Source: JADFUS01 sp036653215 (GTDB lineage: Bacteria; Bacteroidota; Bacteroidia; Bacteroidales; Rikenellaceae). From it: a DNA stretch of 50,669 nt. This document shows, piece by piece, positions 8,274 to 17,394 of this stretch. The position numbers and the translations under genes were made by a program. The notes below the pieces were generated by a model. That model was not told where the DNA came from. It searched no databases and saw only the letters and a program-made list of their open reading frames with translations. Position 1 is the stretch's first letter, and each line of letters begins with the position of its first letter. Location of the stretch: NCBI GenBank assembly GCA_036653215.1, contig JAVVUK010000003.1, positions 1 to 50,669 of the forward strand, given 5' to 3'.

Positions 8274-8297
8274 ATAGAAATATATTCTATTGGAAAT
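8274..8297. promoter_or_regulatory. Palindromic candidate MarR operator, downstream site
   Basis: ATAGAA (8274-8279) and TTCTAT (8285-8290) form a 17-bp inverted repeat with a 5-nt centre. It merges with ATTGGAAAT (8289-8297). It covers the predicted transcription start of the redox operon, a good place for a repressor. Confidence 0.55.
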
Positions 8298-8304
8298 CAT
8301 ATTG

Positions 8305-8335
8305 CAAAAGTAATACTATTTTCTAATATAACAAA
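8305..8335 (-). promoter_or_regulatory. Promoter of the DUF6132-trxA-ferredoxin-marR operon
   Basis: On the minus strand TTTG (8332-8335), a 19-nt spacer and TACTTTTG (8305-8312) match the Bacteroidetes sigma-A consensus in sequence and spacing. Predicted start is near 8298, about 40 nt before the first ATG. Confidence 0.8.
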
Positions 8336-8348
8336 TTTCCAATGGAAA
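8336..8348. promoter_or_regulatory. Palindromic candidate MarR operator, upstream site
   Basis: TTTCC-AAT-GGAAA is a perfect 13-bp inverted repeat directly next to the -33 element. The half ATTTCCAAT is also the inverse of ATTGGAAAT at 8289-8297, so related sites bracket the promoter. Confidence 0.55.
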
Positions 8349-8379
8349 ATATTTATTTTCTTTGATAGTTGGAGCATAA

Positions 8380-8415
8380 AAAAAGCAGGTGAGACATAGT
8401 GTTCACCTGCTTTTT
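8380..8415 (-). terminator. Intrinsic terminator of the RND efflux operon
   Basis: A 13-bp stem (8380-8392 with 8403-8415, core GCAGGTGA/TCACCTGC) lies just beyond the outer-membrane factor gene. On the minus strand it is followed by a run of seven T. Confidence 0.9.
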
Positions 8416-8432
8416 ATCTATATTATTAAGAC

Positions 8433-9794
8433 TTATATTTCGCCACCGCCTAAGGCATGATAGAGATTGATGACTCCTTGTATCTCCTCAAATTTATCGG
8501 ATGATTGGTTAAGTTCCGATTGTAAAAGAGTGAGTTGTGCGGTTATAACCTCAAGATAAGAGGTATGTCCGTGTGTCATCATAAGTTGTGTGCTGTTTAC
8601 TGCCGACTTCAAGAAATAGACTTGCCTTGCGTCGATATCAAGACGTTGGCGTGCTGTTTGCCATTGAACAAGAGCATTATTTACCTCTGCCCCAGCATCT
8701 AAAAGTGTTTGTTGGAACTTAATGGTATTTTCCTCTTGTTGCGATTTGGCAATTTTTAGTCTTGCTCTGTTTAACCCTTTGTTAAAGATAGGCTGTGTAA
8801 GCGAACCAATAGCTGAAAGAATTAGCTTTCCAGGATTTGTAATAAATGAACCGGCACTATTTGTCCAACCAGCTGAGCCTCCCAATGTAATTCTTGGATA
8901 AAATGCTGAGCGAGCTTCATTTGTAGCATAAAACGATTGTGCTAAGGCAAATTCTGCTTGTCTAACATCGGGTCTGTGACTTAACATCTGAACAGGCACT
9001 CCTATTGAGAGTTCTGAAGGGAAAATCTGACCTTCCAACGTTCCACGAGAGACAGCTTGTGCCGATGTCCCTAAAAGTGTGGAAAGTGAATTTTCCATTT
9101 CGTTAATTTGTCTCTTTAGTTTTAAGATCGATCCTTCAACAGAAAGGGTGTTTGAAGAGGCTTGAGCAACGGCGGCTTCATTTGCCTGTCCTGCTTGTTT
9201 CAAAGCACGCAACATGGTAACGGTCTTTTTCCAACTTTCTAACGATTTTTCACTTATGGTAACTTGATTGTCAAGCATCAAAAGGGTATAATAGCTGTTT
9301 GCTATGGTTGCTATAAGTTTTGTTTGTACAGCTTGCCTATATGCTTGACTTTGCTCAAAAGCCGATTTTGCTCCCTTTTTCGCATTTGTGACCCTTCCAA
9401 AAATATCAACCTCCCAGCTTGCCGACAACCCGACGTTATATGTCTTTGTAGCTTTGCTGTTATCGAAACTCCCTATCGACCCTTGAGGATCAAAGGATAA
9501 AGATGGAATGTATGCCAATCGAGCCGACTTAAGCGACGCTTCAGCTTGGTCAACCCTAAGACGAGCAATACGTAGATTAGTATTATTCTCAAGCCCTTGT
9601 TCTATAAGGGTTTGGAGCATAGGGTCTGTAAACAACTCTCTCCATGAGAGGTTGGCAATTGAAGTTGTGTCGCTTGTAGCAGTCGTATCACGATATAACC
9701 CATCGGTCTTAACTTCAGGACGTTGATAAGTCTTATATATTCCGCAACTACTTGTTAGTGCGGCGACTGTCAATATCAAAAATAATTTTTTCAT
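8433..9794 (-). CDS. RND efflux outer-membrane factor (NodT/OprM family lipoprotein)
   Basis: This is the outer-membrane channel of a tripartite drug-efflux pump. The 453-residue protein has a lipoprotein signal (MKKLFLILTVAALTSSC) and two tandem outer-membrane efflux protein repeats. Recognisable parts are LSWRELFTDPMLQTLIEQGLENNTNLRIA near the N-terminus, GLSASWEVDIFGRVTNAKKGAK, and MLSHRPDVRQAEFAL followed by ARSAFYPRITLGGSAG. These are the standard OprM/CusC-type signatures. It is the last gene of the operon, 11 nt after the inner-membrane pump gene, and is followed by a strong terminator. Pump substrates cannot be read from the sequence. Confidence 0.93.
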   Translation of the reverse strand: MKKLFLILTVAALTSSCGIYKTYQRPEVKTDGLYRDTTATSDTTSIANLSWRELFTDPMLQTLIEQGLENNTNLRIARLRVDQAEASLKSARLAYIPSLSFDPQGSIGSFDNSKATKTYNVGLSASWEVDIFGRVTNAKKGAKSAFEQSQAYRQAVQTKLIATIANSYYTLLMLDNQVTISEKSLESWKKTVTMLRALKQAGQANEAAVAQASSNTLSVEGSILKLKRQINEMENSLSTLLGTSAQAVSRGTLEGQIFPSELSIGVPVQMLSHRPDVRQAEFALAQSFYATNEARSAFYPRITLGGSAGWTNSAGSFITNPGKLILSAIGSLTQPIFNKGLNRARLKIAKSQQEENTIKFQQTLLDAGAEVNNALVQWQTARQRLDIDARQVYFLKSAVNSTQLMMTHGHTSYLEVITAQLTLLQSELNQSSDKFEEIQGVINLYHALGGGEI

Positions 9795-9805
9795 CTTTTA
9801 TCTGT

Positions 9806-12800
9806 TTATTCGCCACTATATATATCGGTCTCTTTTCTTTCAGGCATATATTTCTCTTGTGCTTTTTGTAGAACGATAAAGAGAACCGGAACGATAAAGA
9901 GCAGTGCTAAAGTACCAATCAACATACCGCCGACTGTTCCTACGCCAAGTGACATATTACCATTTGCTCCGACCCCTGTTGCAAACATAAGAGGAAGTAG
10001 TCCAAAGACCATAGTTAAAGCGGTCATCAAGATTGGTCTAAGACGTACGGTGGCTGCCGAAAGAGCCGCTTGTACGATGCTCATCCCTTTGCGTCGACGT
10101 TCAGAGGCATATTCAGTCATCAAAATCGCTGTTTTAGAAAGAAGACCTATCAACATCAAAAGACCGGTTTGCATATATATGTTATTTTCGAGACCAAACA
10201 TTTTGGCAAACAAGAAACTCCCTGCTAAGCCGAATGGGACAGAAAGGATAACCGCCATAGGGATAAAGAAACTTTCATACAGCGCACATAGAAGCAAGAA
10301 GATCAATACTATACAAATCCCGAAAATCAAAACTGTCGAGCTTCCTCCCTTTGCCTCCTCACGTGTCATACCTCCATATTCATATCCATAACCGGCAGGA
10401 AGTACCGTTGCAGCGACCTCTTCGATTGCTTTCACAGCATCTCCAGAGCTATATCCGTCTGCTGCCATACCGTTTACAGATATAGAGTTAAACATATTAA
10501 AGTTACTTAGTGACTCTGAGCCATATACCTTTGTAAGGGTAAGGAATTGTCCTATCGGAGCCATCTCTCCTGTTGATGTGCGGACGAAAATATTATTTAA
10601 CGATTCTTTATCTAAACGATATTCGGGAGAGGCTTGTACCATGACACGATAAAGTTTAGAGAAACGGTTTACGTTAGATGAATAGGCACCTCCCACATAT
10701 CCTGAGAGTGTGCTTAGGACCTCGCCCGGAGATACGTTGGCACGTTTGCATCGTGCAGCATCTACATCGACCACATATTGAGGGAAATTGACGTTAAAAG
10801 AGGTATACGCCCTTGATATCTCAGGTCGTTGGTTTAACTCTCCAAGAAATTGTTGTGTTATGGCGAACAGATCGTTCACGTCGCCTCCCTTTTTATCTTG
10901 TACATAAAGCTCAAAACCATTTGTCATACCATATCCTGTAATCATTGGAGGGGCAAAAGCGAAGATACGAGCTGCTTTTATGTGAGATGTATTTTGGTAA
11001 ATCTGACCAGTGATTGCAGCAACGCTATTTTCTTTTCCTTTACGCTCATCCCAAGGTTTCAACTTTAAGAACATCATACCACCCGAAGCACCTTGACCAC
11101 TCATCATACTATAACCTGTAACTTTAGAATATGAGGCTATTTGCGGAATATCTTTAACAGCATTTTCCACCTCTTTCATAACCTCTTCTGTTTGTGCTAA
11201 CGTATTTCCAGGAGTAGCTGTTACACTTGTAAATATAACCCCAGTGTCCTCATCGGGAACCAAGCCTGTCTTTGTTGTTTTTATCAAGAAAAACAGAGCA
11301 GCAAAAGAACCTACAAGTAGCACGGCTGTGAGCCATTTGCGACGTAAGAAAAACTCAACTCCTTTTTTATATTTTGCAATAATGCGACTAAATGATGCCT
11401 CAAAGGCTAAACGAAAACGAGAAGAGAAGCTTAATTTCCCACCTGCTGTAGCGTCTTGGTGAGGAGTAAGAATAATAGCACAAAGGGCAGGACTTAGAGT
11501 AAGGGCGTTAACAGTAGATATTGCAACGGCGACTGCCATAGTGATACCAAATTGGGTGTAGAACGTACCGGCAGTGCCTCCCATAAAGCAGACTGGGATA
11601 AAGACGGACATGAAGACAAGTGAAGTAGTGACAATGGCGCTTGTTATGTCGCCCATAGCATCTACCGTAGCGAGATATGGCGATTTATAACCAACGTCAA
11701 ACTTGGCTTGCACCGCCTCCACCACGACAATAGCATCATCGACGACAGTACCTATGACCAATACTAAGGCAAACAAAGTCAATAAGTTAAGGCTGAAACC
11801 TGCAATTGCCAGAAAGGCAAATGTACCTATCAGAGAGACTATGATTGCGACAGATGGAATTAAGGTAGCTCTAAAATTTTGAAGGAAGACATATACAACC
11901 AAGATAACCAAGATGATAGCCTCAATAAGCGTCTGAAGCACATTGCTAATAGAGGCATCAAGGAAGTCTTTGGTACTCATGATCTCGGCTATTGCCAATC
12001 CTTTAGGAAGTTCCTTTTCTACTTTTTTAAGCACCTCATCAATATCTGTAATGATTTGGTTGGCGTTAGAACCTGCTGTTTGTGAGATCATACAAGAAGC
12101 ACCTGGATGCCCATTCGTTTCACTCTCTATGCCATATGTTATCGCTCCAAGCTCTACCTTTGCCACATCGCCAAGTCGGAGAATTTCTCCGTTAGGCAAG
12201 GCACGCACCACAAGATTGTTAAATTCTTCTGGCGTTTCATGACGACCTCTATATTTCAAAGTATATTGAAATGTGTTGTCTGAATTTTCTCCTAAGGTTC
12301 CCGTTGGGGCTTCTATATTTTGCTCGGCTAAGACAGCGTTTATATCAGAGGGCACAAGATTATATTGAGCCATCACGTCTGGCTTAAGCCAAATACGCAT
12401 CGAATAGTCACCACCAAGTATCATTACATCACCAACCCCTGTTACACGTTGTATTTGAGGTTGTACATTTATCTTAAGGTAGTTGCTTATAAAGACTTTA
12501 TCGTATGAGTCGTCTGGACTGTAAATAGAGAATATCTTAAGTGTACTATTTTGACGTTTACGTGTTGTGACACCTATTTTTGTCACTTCGGCAGGCAGAA
12601 GACCTTGAGCCTTAGCAACCCTATTTTGCACATTCACAGTCGCCATATCGGCATTTGTGCCTTGTTTAAAGTACACTGTTATTGTTGCCTCTCCAGTGTT
12701 TGTAGCGTTTGAGGTCATGTAAGTCATGTTTTCCACACCGTTGATAGACTCTTCCAAAGGTGAGATAACACTCTTTACTATTGTTTCAGCATTTGCTCCT

Positions 12801-12952
12801 GTATAAGAAGCCGATACTTGTATTGTTGGTGGTGCTATGTCTGGATATTGCTCAAGTGGCAATGTCCCAAGTCCTATTATTCCGGCCAAGACAACAACAA
12901 TAGAAATAACACCCGCAAGAATAGGGCGGTCAATAAATGTTTTTACGTTCAT
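9806..12952 (-). CDS. RND inner-membrane efflux transporter (HAE1/AcrB family)
   Basis: This is a 1048-residue proton-driven efflux pump subunit, normal length for the family. It starts MNVKTFIDRPILAGVISIVVV and has a large periplasmic loop beginning LPLEQYPDIAPPTIQVSASYTG. The transmembrane helix 4 relay aspartates are in VIGTVVDDAIVVVEAV, and the helix 10 lysine is in LIGLLSKTAILMTEYA. The repeat SNAT and docking-domain features of AcrB-type pumps are present. It sits between the adaptor (6-nt gap) and the outer-membrane factor. Substrates are likely amphiphilic compounds such as bile salts, dyes or antibiotics, by analogy only. No TetR-type repressor is adjacent. Confidence 0.96.
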   Translation of the reverse strand: MNVKTFIDRPILAGVISIVVVLAGIIGLGTLPLEQYPDIAPPTIQVSASYTGANAETIVKSVISPLEESINGVENMTYMTSNATNTGEATITVYFKQGTNADMATVNVQNRVAKAQGLLPAEVTKIGVTTRKRQNSTLKIFSIYSPDDSYDKVFISNYLKINVQPQIQRVTGVGDVMILGGDYSMRIWLKPDVMAQYNLVPSDINAVLAEQNIEAPTGTLGENSDNTFQYTLKYRGRHETPEEFNNLVVRALPNGEILRLGDVAKVELGAITYGIESETNGHPGASCMISQTAGSNANQIITDIDEVLKKVEKELPKGLAIAEIMSTKDFLDASISNVLQTLIEAIILVILVVYVFLQNFRATLIPSVAIIVSLIGTFAFLAIAGFSLNLLTLFALVLVIGTVVDDAIVVVEAVQAKFDVGYKSPYLATVDAMGDITSAIVTTSLVFMSVFIPVCFMGGTAGTFYTQFGITMAVAVAISTVNALTLSPALCAIILTPHQDATAGGKLSFSSRFRLAFEASFSRIIAKYKKGVEFFLRRKWLTAVLLVGSFAALFFLIKTTKTGLVPDEDTGVIFTSVTATPGNTLAQTEEVMKEVENAVKDIPQIASYSKVTGYSMMSGQGASGGMMFLKLKPWDERKGKENSVAAITGQIYQNTSHIKAARIFAFAPPMITGYGMTNGFELYVQDKKGGDVNDLFAITQQFLGELNQRPEISRAYTSFNVNFPQYVVDVDAARCKRANVSPGEVLSTLSGYVGGAYSSNVNRFSKLYRVMVQASPEYRLDKESLNNIFVRTSTGEMAPIGQFLTLTKVYGSESLSNFNMFNSISVNGMAADGYSSGDAVKAIEEVAATVLPAGYGYEYGGMTREEAKGGSSTVLIFGICIVLIFLLLCALYESFFIPMAVILSVPFGLAGSFLFAKMFGLENNIYMQTGLLMLIGLLSKTAILMTEYASERRRKGMSIVQAALSAATVRLRPILMTALTMVFGLLPLMFATGVGANGNMSLGVGTVGGMLIGTLALLFIVPVLFIVLQKAQEKYMPERKETDIYSGE

Positions 12953-12958
12953 GACTTT

Positions 12959-14095
12959 TTATTTTTTATTTGTTGGTTGTGCAACAGTAATAGGCATTCC
13001 TTCTTGAAGTAAGCCTGCTCCTTCAGCCACTATGACATCGCCAATTTGTAGACCAGATTCGACGATATAATCCTTTCCATCGTTAATGTTAAAGACGGTG
13101 ATAGGCGTTGAAACACTCTTCCCGTCGACAACTTTATAGACAAACATCTTATCTTGAATTTCATAAGTAGCAGCTTGAGGGATGACGATACATCCTTTTC
13201 TGTTATAAGGAAGAATTACATTACCAGCACCACCACTACGCAAAATACCTTTTGCATTATTGAATGTAGCTCTCACGCTCACAGCACCTGTTTTGCTATC
13301 TATAATACCACTTATAGCGTCTACCTTTCCTTTTTGGTTATATGTCGAGCCATCACTTAGTTGCAATTCGACTTCAGGCATTGATAATACCCCGTTGCTT
13401 TTTGTGTTTATGCTGTCATCTTTTGAAAGAGCCAACATCTGATTTTCGGTCATCGAGAAATAGACAGACATTTCATTGTCGTCCGATACTGTGACTAAAG
13501 GCGTTGCTATTGAGGCACTAACCAACGCCCCAACACGGTAAGGGATCATGCTTGTAACTCCGTCCACAGGACTCTTTACAACGGTATAAGAAAGGTTGTT
13601 TTGAGCGTTCATCTCTTGCGCCTTTGCCAATGAAAGAGCCGCCTTTTGCATCAAAAGGGTATTCTTTGCTGTTTGAAGATCGAATGATGAAACTACATTT
13701 TGATTAAAAAGTTCTTGTTTACTGTCAGCAGTAAGTTTTGCGGTTGCAACATTTGCTGTTGCACTTTCCACGTTTGCCTTAGCGGTCATAAGAGCTGCCT
13801 TATATGGCGTTTGGTCTATTATAAAAAGGGTTTGCCCTTTTCTTACAGATGCACCTTCTGAGATGCAGATCTGCGTTATTGTTCCGCTGACTTGAGGGCG
13901 TATCTCTACGCTCTGTTTGCCCTTAATAGCAGCTGAATATTTGCTAAATAGCATCTTATCTGTAAGAGATATAGTTACTACTTTATATGCACTATTTGCT
14001 CCTGTTTTAGGTGCTTCTTTGCACCCGGTTAATTGTAATAGGTATGTCGCCATACAAATTACTCCCAGAATTCTGAGACTTAATGTTTTCTTCAT
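12959..14095 (-). CDS. RND efflux periplasmic adaptor (membrane fusion lipoprotein)
   Basis: This 378-residue adaptor links the inner-membrane pump to the outer-membrane factor. It has a lipoprotein signal with lipobox LTGC (Cys near residue 25). The biotinyl-lipoyl-like half is IRPQVSGTITQICISEGASVRKGQTLFIID, followed by an alpha-helical hairpin (YKAALMTAKANVESATANV) and the second half KSPVDGVTSMIPYRVGALVSA. Length and order are standard for the AcrA/MexA family. It is the first gene of the operon and has an unusually long upstream region: the best promoter candidate is about 350 nt away. Confidence 0.94.
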   Translation of the reverse strand: MKKTLSLRILGVICMATYLLQLTGCKEAPKTGANSAYKVVTISLTDKMLFSKYSAAIKGKQSVEIRPQVSGTITQICISEGASVRKGQTLFIIDQTPYKAALMTAKANVESATANVATAKLTADSKQELFNQNVVSSFDLQTAKNTLLMQKAALSLAKAQEMNAQNNLSYTVVKSPVDGVTSMIPYRVGALVSASIATPLVTVSDDNEMSVYFSMTENQMLALSKDDSINTKSNGVLSMPEVELQLSDGSTYNQKGKVDAISGIIDSKTGAVSVRATFNNAKGILRSGGAGNVILPYNRKGCIVIPQAATYEIQDKMFVYKVVDGKSVSTPITVFNINDGKDYIVESGLQIGDVIVAEGAGLLQEGMPITVAQPTNKK

Positions 14096-14284
14096 AAAAT
14101 TAAGTAAAATCGATAATTATCATAATATCTAACCATCACCTCATACAATATGTAGTGCGTGATGAATATGTTACAGCATTTTTATTATTTCTAAGAAATT
14201 GTTTAAATTTATTTCTTGAGTTTATGTAACGTAAAAAGGAGGATTATTTATTGTTCTATGAGCATTTTAATAGTTTTCCTACGA

Positions 14285-14365
14285 CTATTTTTTTGGTCCT
14301 TTTAAGAGTTTACGTCTTGCTGTAAAAACATTATTACGCCAAATATATCTTTTTCTATATCTCAT
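14285..14365 (-). CDS. Possible 26-residue basic leader peptide ahead of the efflux operon
   Basis: An open frame of 26 codons starts at ATG 14365 and ends TAG. It begins MRYRKRYIWRNNV and ends LLKGPKK; 11 of 26 residues are Arg or Lys. It lies about 70 nt downstream of the consensus promoter at 14442-14473 and about 190 nt before the adaptor gene. Short ORFs of this size arise by chance in AT-rich DNA, so the call is tentative. If translated, it could be an attenuation or stalling peptide or a small basic protein; I do not recognise a family. Confidence 0.3.
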   Translation of the reverse strand: MRYRKRYIWRNNVFTARRKLLKGPKK

Positions 14366-14441
14366 AAAAAGGGCTTTAAGCCTTATCTATTATAGCTTTT
14401 AGATATATGAGAAGCGTGATTAAATATTAAATTTTTGTGCG

Positions 14442-14473
14442 CAAATTTATCTTTTTTTATCGAATTTACCAAA
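14442..14473 (-). promoter_or_regulatory. Consensus promoter with long leader before the efflux operon
   Basis: Minus-strand TTTG (14470-14473), a 20-nt spacer and TAAATTTG (14442-14449) match the Bacteroidetes consensus exactly. Predicted start is near 14435, leaving a leader of about 340 nt before the adaptor ATG at 14095. Within that leader, besides the small ORF, I see TCTCAT (14359-14364) and ATGAGA (14407-14412), which can pair around a weak AAGGGC/GCCTT hairpin. No canonical terminator is seen in the leader. Confidence 0.7.
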
Positions 14474-14514
14474 TTGTATATTAATAAGGTATTTTGAATT
14501 AATTTCTAACAAAT

Positions 14515-16233
14515 TCAGTTTTTAATAAGGTTATAATCTTTGGCTCCGCAAATTTCGACAGATATCTCGCCAAGCCATCCGGCTTTGGCATTAACTCCAG
14601 TGTGTATCTTTATAAAATCGATATATTTTAGGTTTGCCGCTTTGCCGTCAAAAGTTACAGCATCACTAATCTTAAAGTGATTGGTATTTGACCCTGCATT
14701 TGCATTGCCGTCTGTGGTCAGACGATCGAGAAGACTAAAATTATCGGCATATCCCCATTCAAACGAGTCGTTGCTCCAATATCCTGGAGTAACCTCTCGT
14801 GTGCGAGATTTGAGACACGTTCCACGTAAAACATAAGAGTCTTCCTTTGCCCATAGAGGATAGTAGTAGTCTTGTTTGTGATAAGCGGCGAGATAATCCA
14901 CAGAGCCAGATTTGCCTTTGTTGTCTGTCCATTCAACAGGCATCTGTATAGAGCGAGGACGATAATACGTCACTTCATAATCAGAAATAGTCTCTGCTTT
15001 TCCATATTCACTACCTTTTAGTTCATACCAAGTGTCGTTTGGCAATCCATCTCCGTTTTCATCTTGCATTACAGATACCACTCCTGGCTCTGACGATCCA
15101 TCAAACGAATTTCCTATTACTTGAAAGTTGTACCCACCGTCATTTTCAATACTATGGTCAAACCCTAAAACTATATAACCGCCAAATCCTCCGAGCGAGA
15201 CATATATATCTTTTCTTAATCTATTTTCGGCATTGGCTATGGCTTGAGACATAGTCATGATGTTTGGGTCTTCATTTACAAATTGTCCTGGAGCAGGCAG
15301 AAACTCATACACCTTATTCCAATCTTTTAAACTTGATGGCGTTGATTGTCTCCTGTATGTTCCCTCTTGTGGACACACGTTAACAGTGAGCTTCTGTGAT
15401 ACTTCAGCATAATTGTTTTTCATAGTTACAGAAACAGGGTATGTACCTTCTTTTAATCCTTCAAAAGCATACATCGGATTAGTGCCGTTTTGCACTTCTT
15501 TCCCATCAATAGCCCATGTGTAAGTAGCATTAAAGGCGTTTCTTATTGTGAAAGGTGTCAATCGTATTATTCGTCCCTTTGATAAATTATAGACTGTCTT
15601 TTCGAATATCCATGAAAATGACATATCAGAAGGTATTTTTACCGAGACCACAAATTCAAGGAGATCATTACCGTCACTATTCTCTGTTGCTAAAGTAACT
15701 TTAAAAGAACCTGCTTTTTCAGATTTAAAGGTGTAGTCTTTATCTGTGCTAACCTCTTTTCCGTCAACAGTCCATTTAAATTTCGCCTCTTCGCTATTAT
15801 CGACTGTTGGAGTAAATTTCAACTCTTGATTTATCAGTATCGCATATCCGTCTTTAGGTATCGAGAGCGATATCAACGGAGGGACAAGATTTGCAACATC
15901 TATTCTTACCTCTTTTTCTGCCTCTCCAAATTCTGTAATGACTTTAAAAACTACAAACACCTGTCCGTTTTTGTCCCATGAATAAGATAAATTTCTCTCT
16001 TTACTCAATAATTTTCCTCCAGAAGTCCATGAGTACATAGCACCTTTCTCATTTTCTATGATAGGCTCAATATTCACATTTTCACCTACTTTAACAACAT
16101 ATATATCCTTGTCGTTTGTAAACGATATGATCGGTGCTTGGCGACTAACTTCTTTGTCGTTTTCAGAGCAAGATGTTAATATTGTCATTAAGACAAACAA
16201 CATTGTCAACCCTTGTAAAATAGATTTTTTCAT
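14515..16233 (-). CDS. PKD/Ig-repeat surface lipoprotein of the B12 operon
   Basis: A 572-residue predicted surface lipoprotein (signal MKKSILQGLTMLFVLMTILTSC). Residues of about 30-300 contain three PKD/Ig-like repeats, each with a variant of YSWTSGGKLLS, FKWTVDGKEVS or YTWAIDGKEVQ followed by a Y/F-x-F strand. The C-terminal 270 residues form a different conserved region containing GGYIVLGFDHSIEN, FQVIGNSFDG and DENGDGLPNDTWYELKGSEY. I recall proteins of this build beside BtuB/BtuG genes in Bacteroidetes, annotated only as cell surface protein. It is the last gene of the riboswitch-controlled operon, 6 nt after btuG. A role in cobalamin capture is inferred from position; the motif D-x-N-x-D-G may bind calcium. 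Confidence 0.75.
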   Translation of the reverse strand: MKKSILQGLTMLFVLMTILTSCSENDKEVSRQAPIISFTNDKDIYVVKVGENVNIEPIIENEKGAMYSWTSGGKLLSKERNLSYSWDKNGQVFVVFKVITEFGEAEKEVRIDVANLVPPLISLSIPKDGYAILINQELKFTPTVDNSEEAKFKWTVDGKEVSTDKDYTFKSEKAGSFKVTLATENSDGNDLLEFVVSVKIPSDMSFSWIFEKTVYNLSKGRIIRLTPFTIRNAFNATYTWAIDGKEVQNGTNPMYAFEGLKEGTYPVSVTMKNNYAEVSQKLTVNVCPQEGTYRRQSTPSSLKDWNKVYEFLPAPGQFVNEDPNIMTMSQAIANAENRLRKDIYVSLGGFGGYIVLGFDHSIENDGGYNFQVIGNSFDGSSEPGVVSVMQDENGDGLPNDTWYELKGSEYGKAETISDYEVTYYRPRSIQMPVEWTDNKGKSGSVDYLAAYHKQDYYYPLWAKEDSYVLRGTCLKSRTREVTPGYWSNDSFEWGYADNFSLLDRLTTDGNANAGSNTNHFKISDAVTFDGKAANLKYIDFIKIHTGVNAKAGWLGEISVEICGAKDYNLIKN

Positions 16234-16239
16234 TATTTT

Positions 16240-17394
16240 TTAATCTTTTATAGGTTTTAGTTTCTTACGTGTAAATACTATATGAGCTGGGGAGTCGCCT
16301 GTTGTGACCTCCCATTTCTTTGTGCCATTGGGGTTAAAACAATAAAGGGTTCCCGGAGTGACATAATCTTTGGCATCGGTAACAAGAAATTCACCGTTAT
16401 TTCTGTTGACCGCTAATCCATAAGGGATCTTTATGTTCTTGTCTGTGCCGTCAGTAATAAAATTCCTTGTTACTACACGTTTTGTCTTAGTATCTACTAT
16501 GGCATATGTCACACTATTGCTGTTTGTCACATAGCTCCACTCGGCACTATACATATATAAAGAGTCTCCTTTAAGGGTCATGTTACTGTTTGGCAATAGG
16601 TTAAGCACATCTGTCACTTGGTCTGTCTTCGTGTCTATAACAAATGTTTTGGAGGGAGTGCCATAGTAATCTCCTCGTGAAGAGACCCAGATATTACCGT
16701 AATGATCGGCTTCCATACGGTGGAGGTTGATGCCTACTTTTATCTTTTTAATCTCTTTAAATTTAATAAGGTCGATTACAGAAACGGTATTATCATAGTT
16801 GGGAACCCTATACCCCCCTGAGTTAGCGACATAGAGCTTATTTCCTTTTATCACCATTTCTTCAGGTTGATAACCAACCACACAGGTGTCTAATATCTCC
16901 ATGTTTAAAGTGTCCATCCTTGCAATATAACCCAAACGAGCGTTAGGGTCTATCAATACAGGTCCAGCATATGAACTTATATAGGCATATTGGTCTTTGA
17001 AAGTTATATATCTACAATTTGGCACAGAGACCGTTTTTATATGTTTGGCGGTATTTACGTCCATGACTTCGACAAAGTGTGAGCAGTTTATCACCGCATA
17101 GAGCTTATCGCCATATATTTGGATGTCATTTCCCACGTCTCCAAGCTCTTTTACCACTCCTGGATTACGTTCGGCATATATATTTTTAGTGTATTTTCCT
17201 GTCTCATAATCAAAATAGTCGAGGGTCGCCTTGTTGCTGCCCATATTACCCTCGTTAAGCAGGAAAAACCCTTTTATCTCTCCCGCCTCCTCTCCCAATG
17301 TGACATTCGTATCGGTAGAATTTACTATCATGTCTTCTCCACGACATGAAAATAGAAAGGTGACAAGGAAGAGTATCCAATATCGTTTTTTCAT
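16240..17394 (-). CDS. btuG: BtuG-type surface B12-binding propeller lipoprotein
   Basis: A 384-residue lipoprotein with signal MKKRYWILFLVTFLFSC. The body is a YncE-like beta-propeller with repeating blades such as EVMDVNTAKHIKTVSVP, LYVANSGGYRVPNYDNTVSVID and NIWVSSRGDYYGTPSKTFVID. In Bacteroides, BtuG is the surface lipoprotein that binds cobalamin tightly and caps the BtuB transporter. Here the ATG overlaps the btuB stop (ATGA), and the operon is preceded by a cobalamin riboswitch, which supports the assignment strongly. Another propeller (DUF5074-like) function is possible but less likely in this setting. Confidence 0.85.
   Translation of the reverse strand: MKKRYWILFLVTFLFSCRGEDMIVNSTDTNVTLGEEAGEIKGFFLLNEGNMGSNKATLDYFDYETGKYTKNIYAERNPGVVKELGDVGNDIQIYGDKLYAVINCSHFVEVMDVNTAKHIKTVSVPNCRYITFKDQYAYISSYAGPVLIDPNARLGYIARMDTLNMEILDTCVVGYQPEEMVIKGNKLYVANSGGYRVPNYDNTVSVIDLIKFKEIKKIKVGINLHRMEADHYGNIWVSSRGDYYGTPSKTFVIDTKTDQVTDVLNLLPNSNMTLKGDSLYMYSAEWSYVTNSNSVTYAIVDTKTKRVVTRNFITDGTDKNIKIPYGLAVNRNNGEFLVTDAKDYVTPGTLYCFNPNGTKKWEVTTGDSPAHIVFTRKKLKPIKD

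Noticed and set aside
10050..10391. 113-residue plus-strand ORF inside the RND pump gene
   Set aside because: Shadow of the pump's transmembrane region on the opposite strand.
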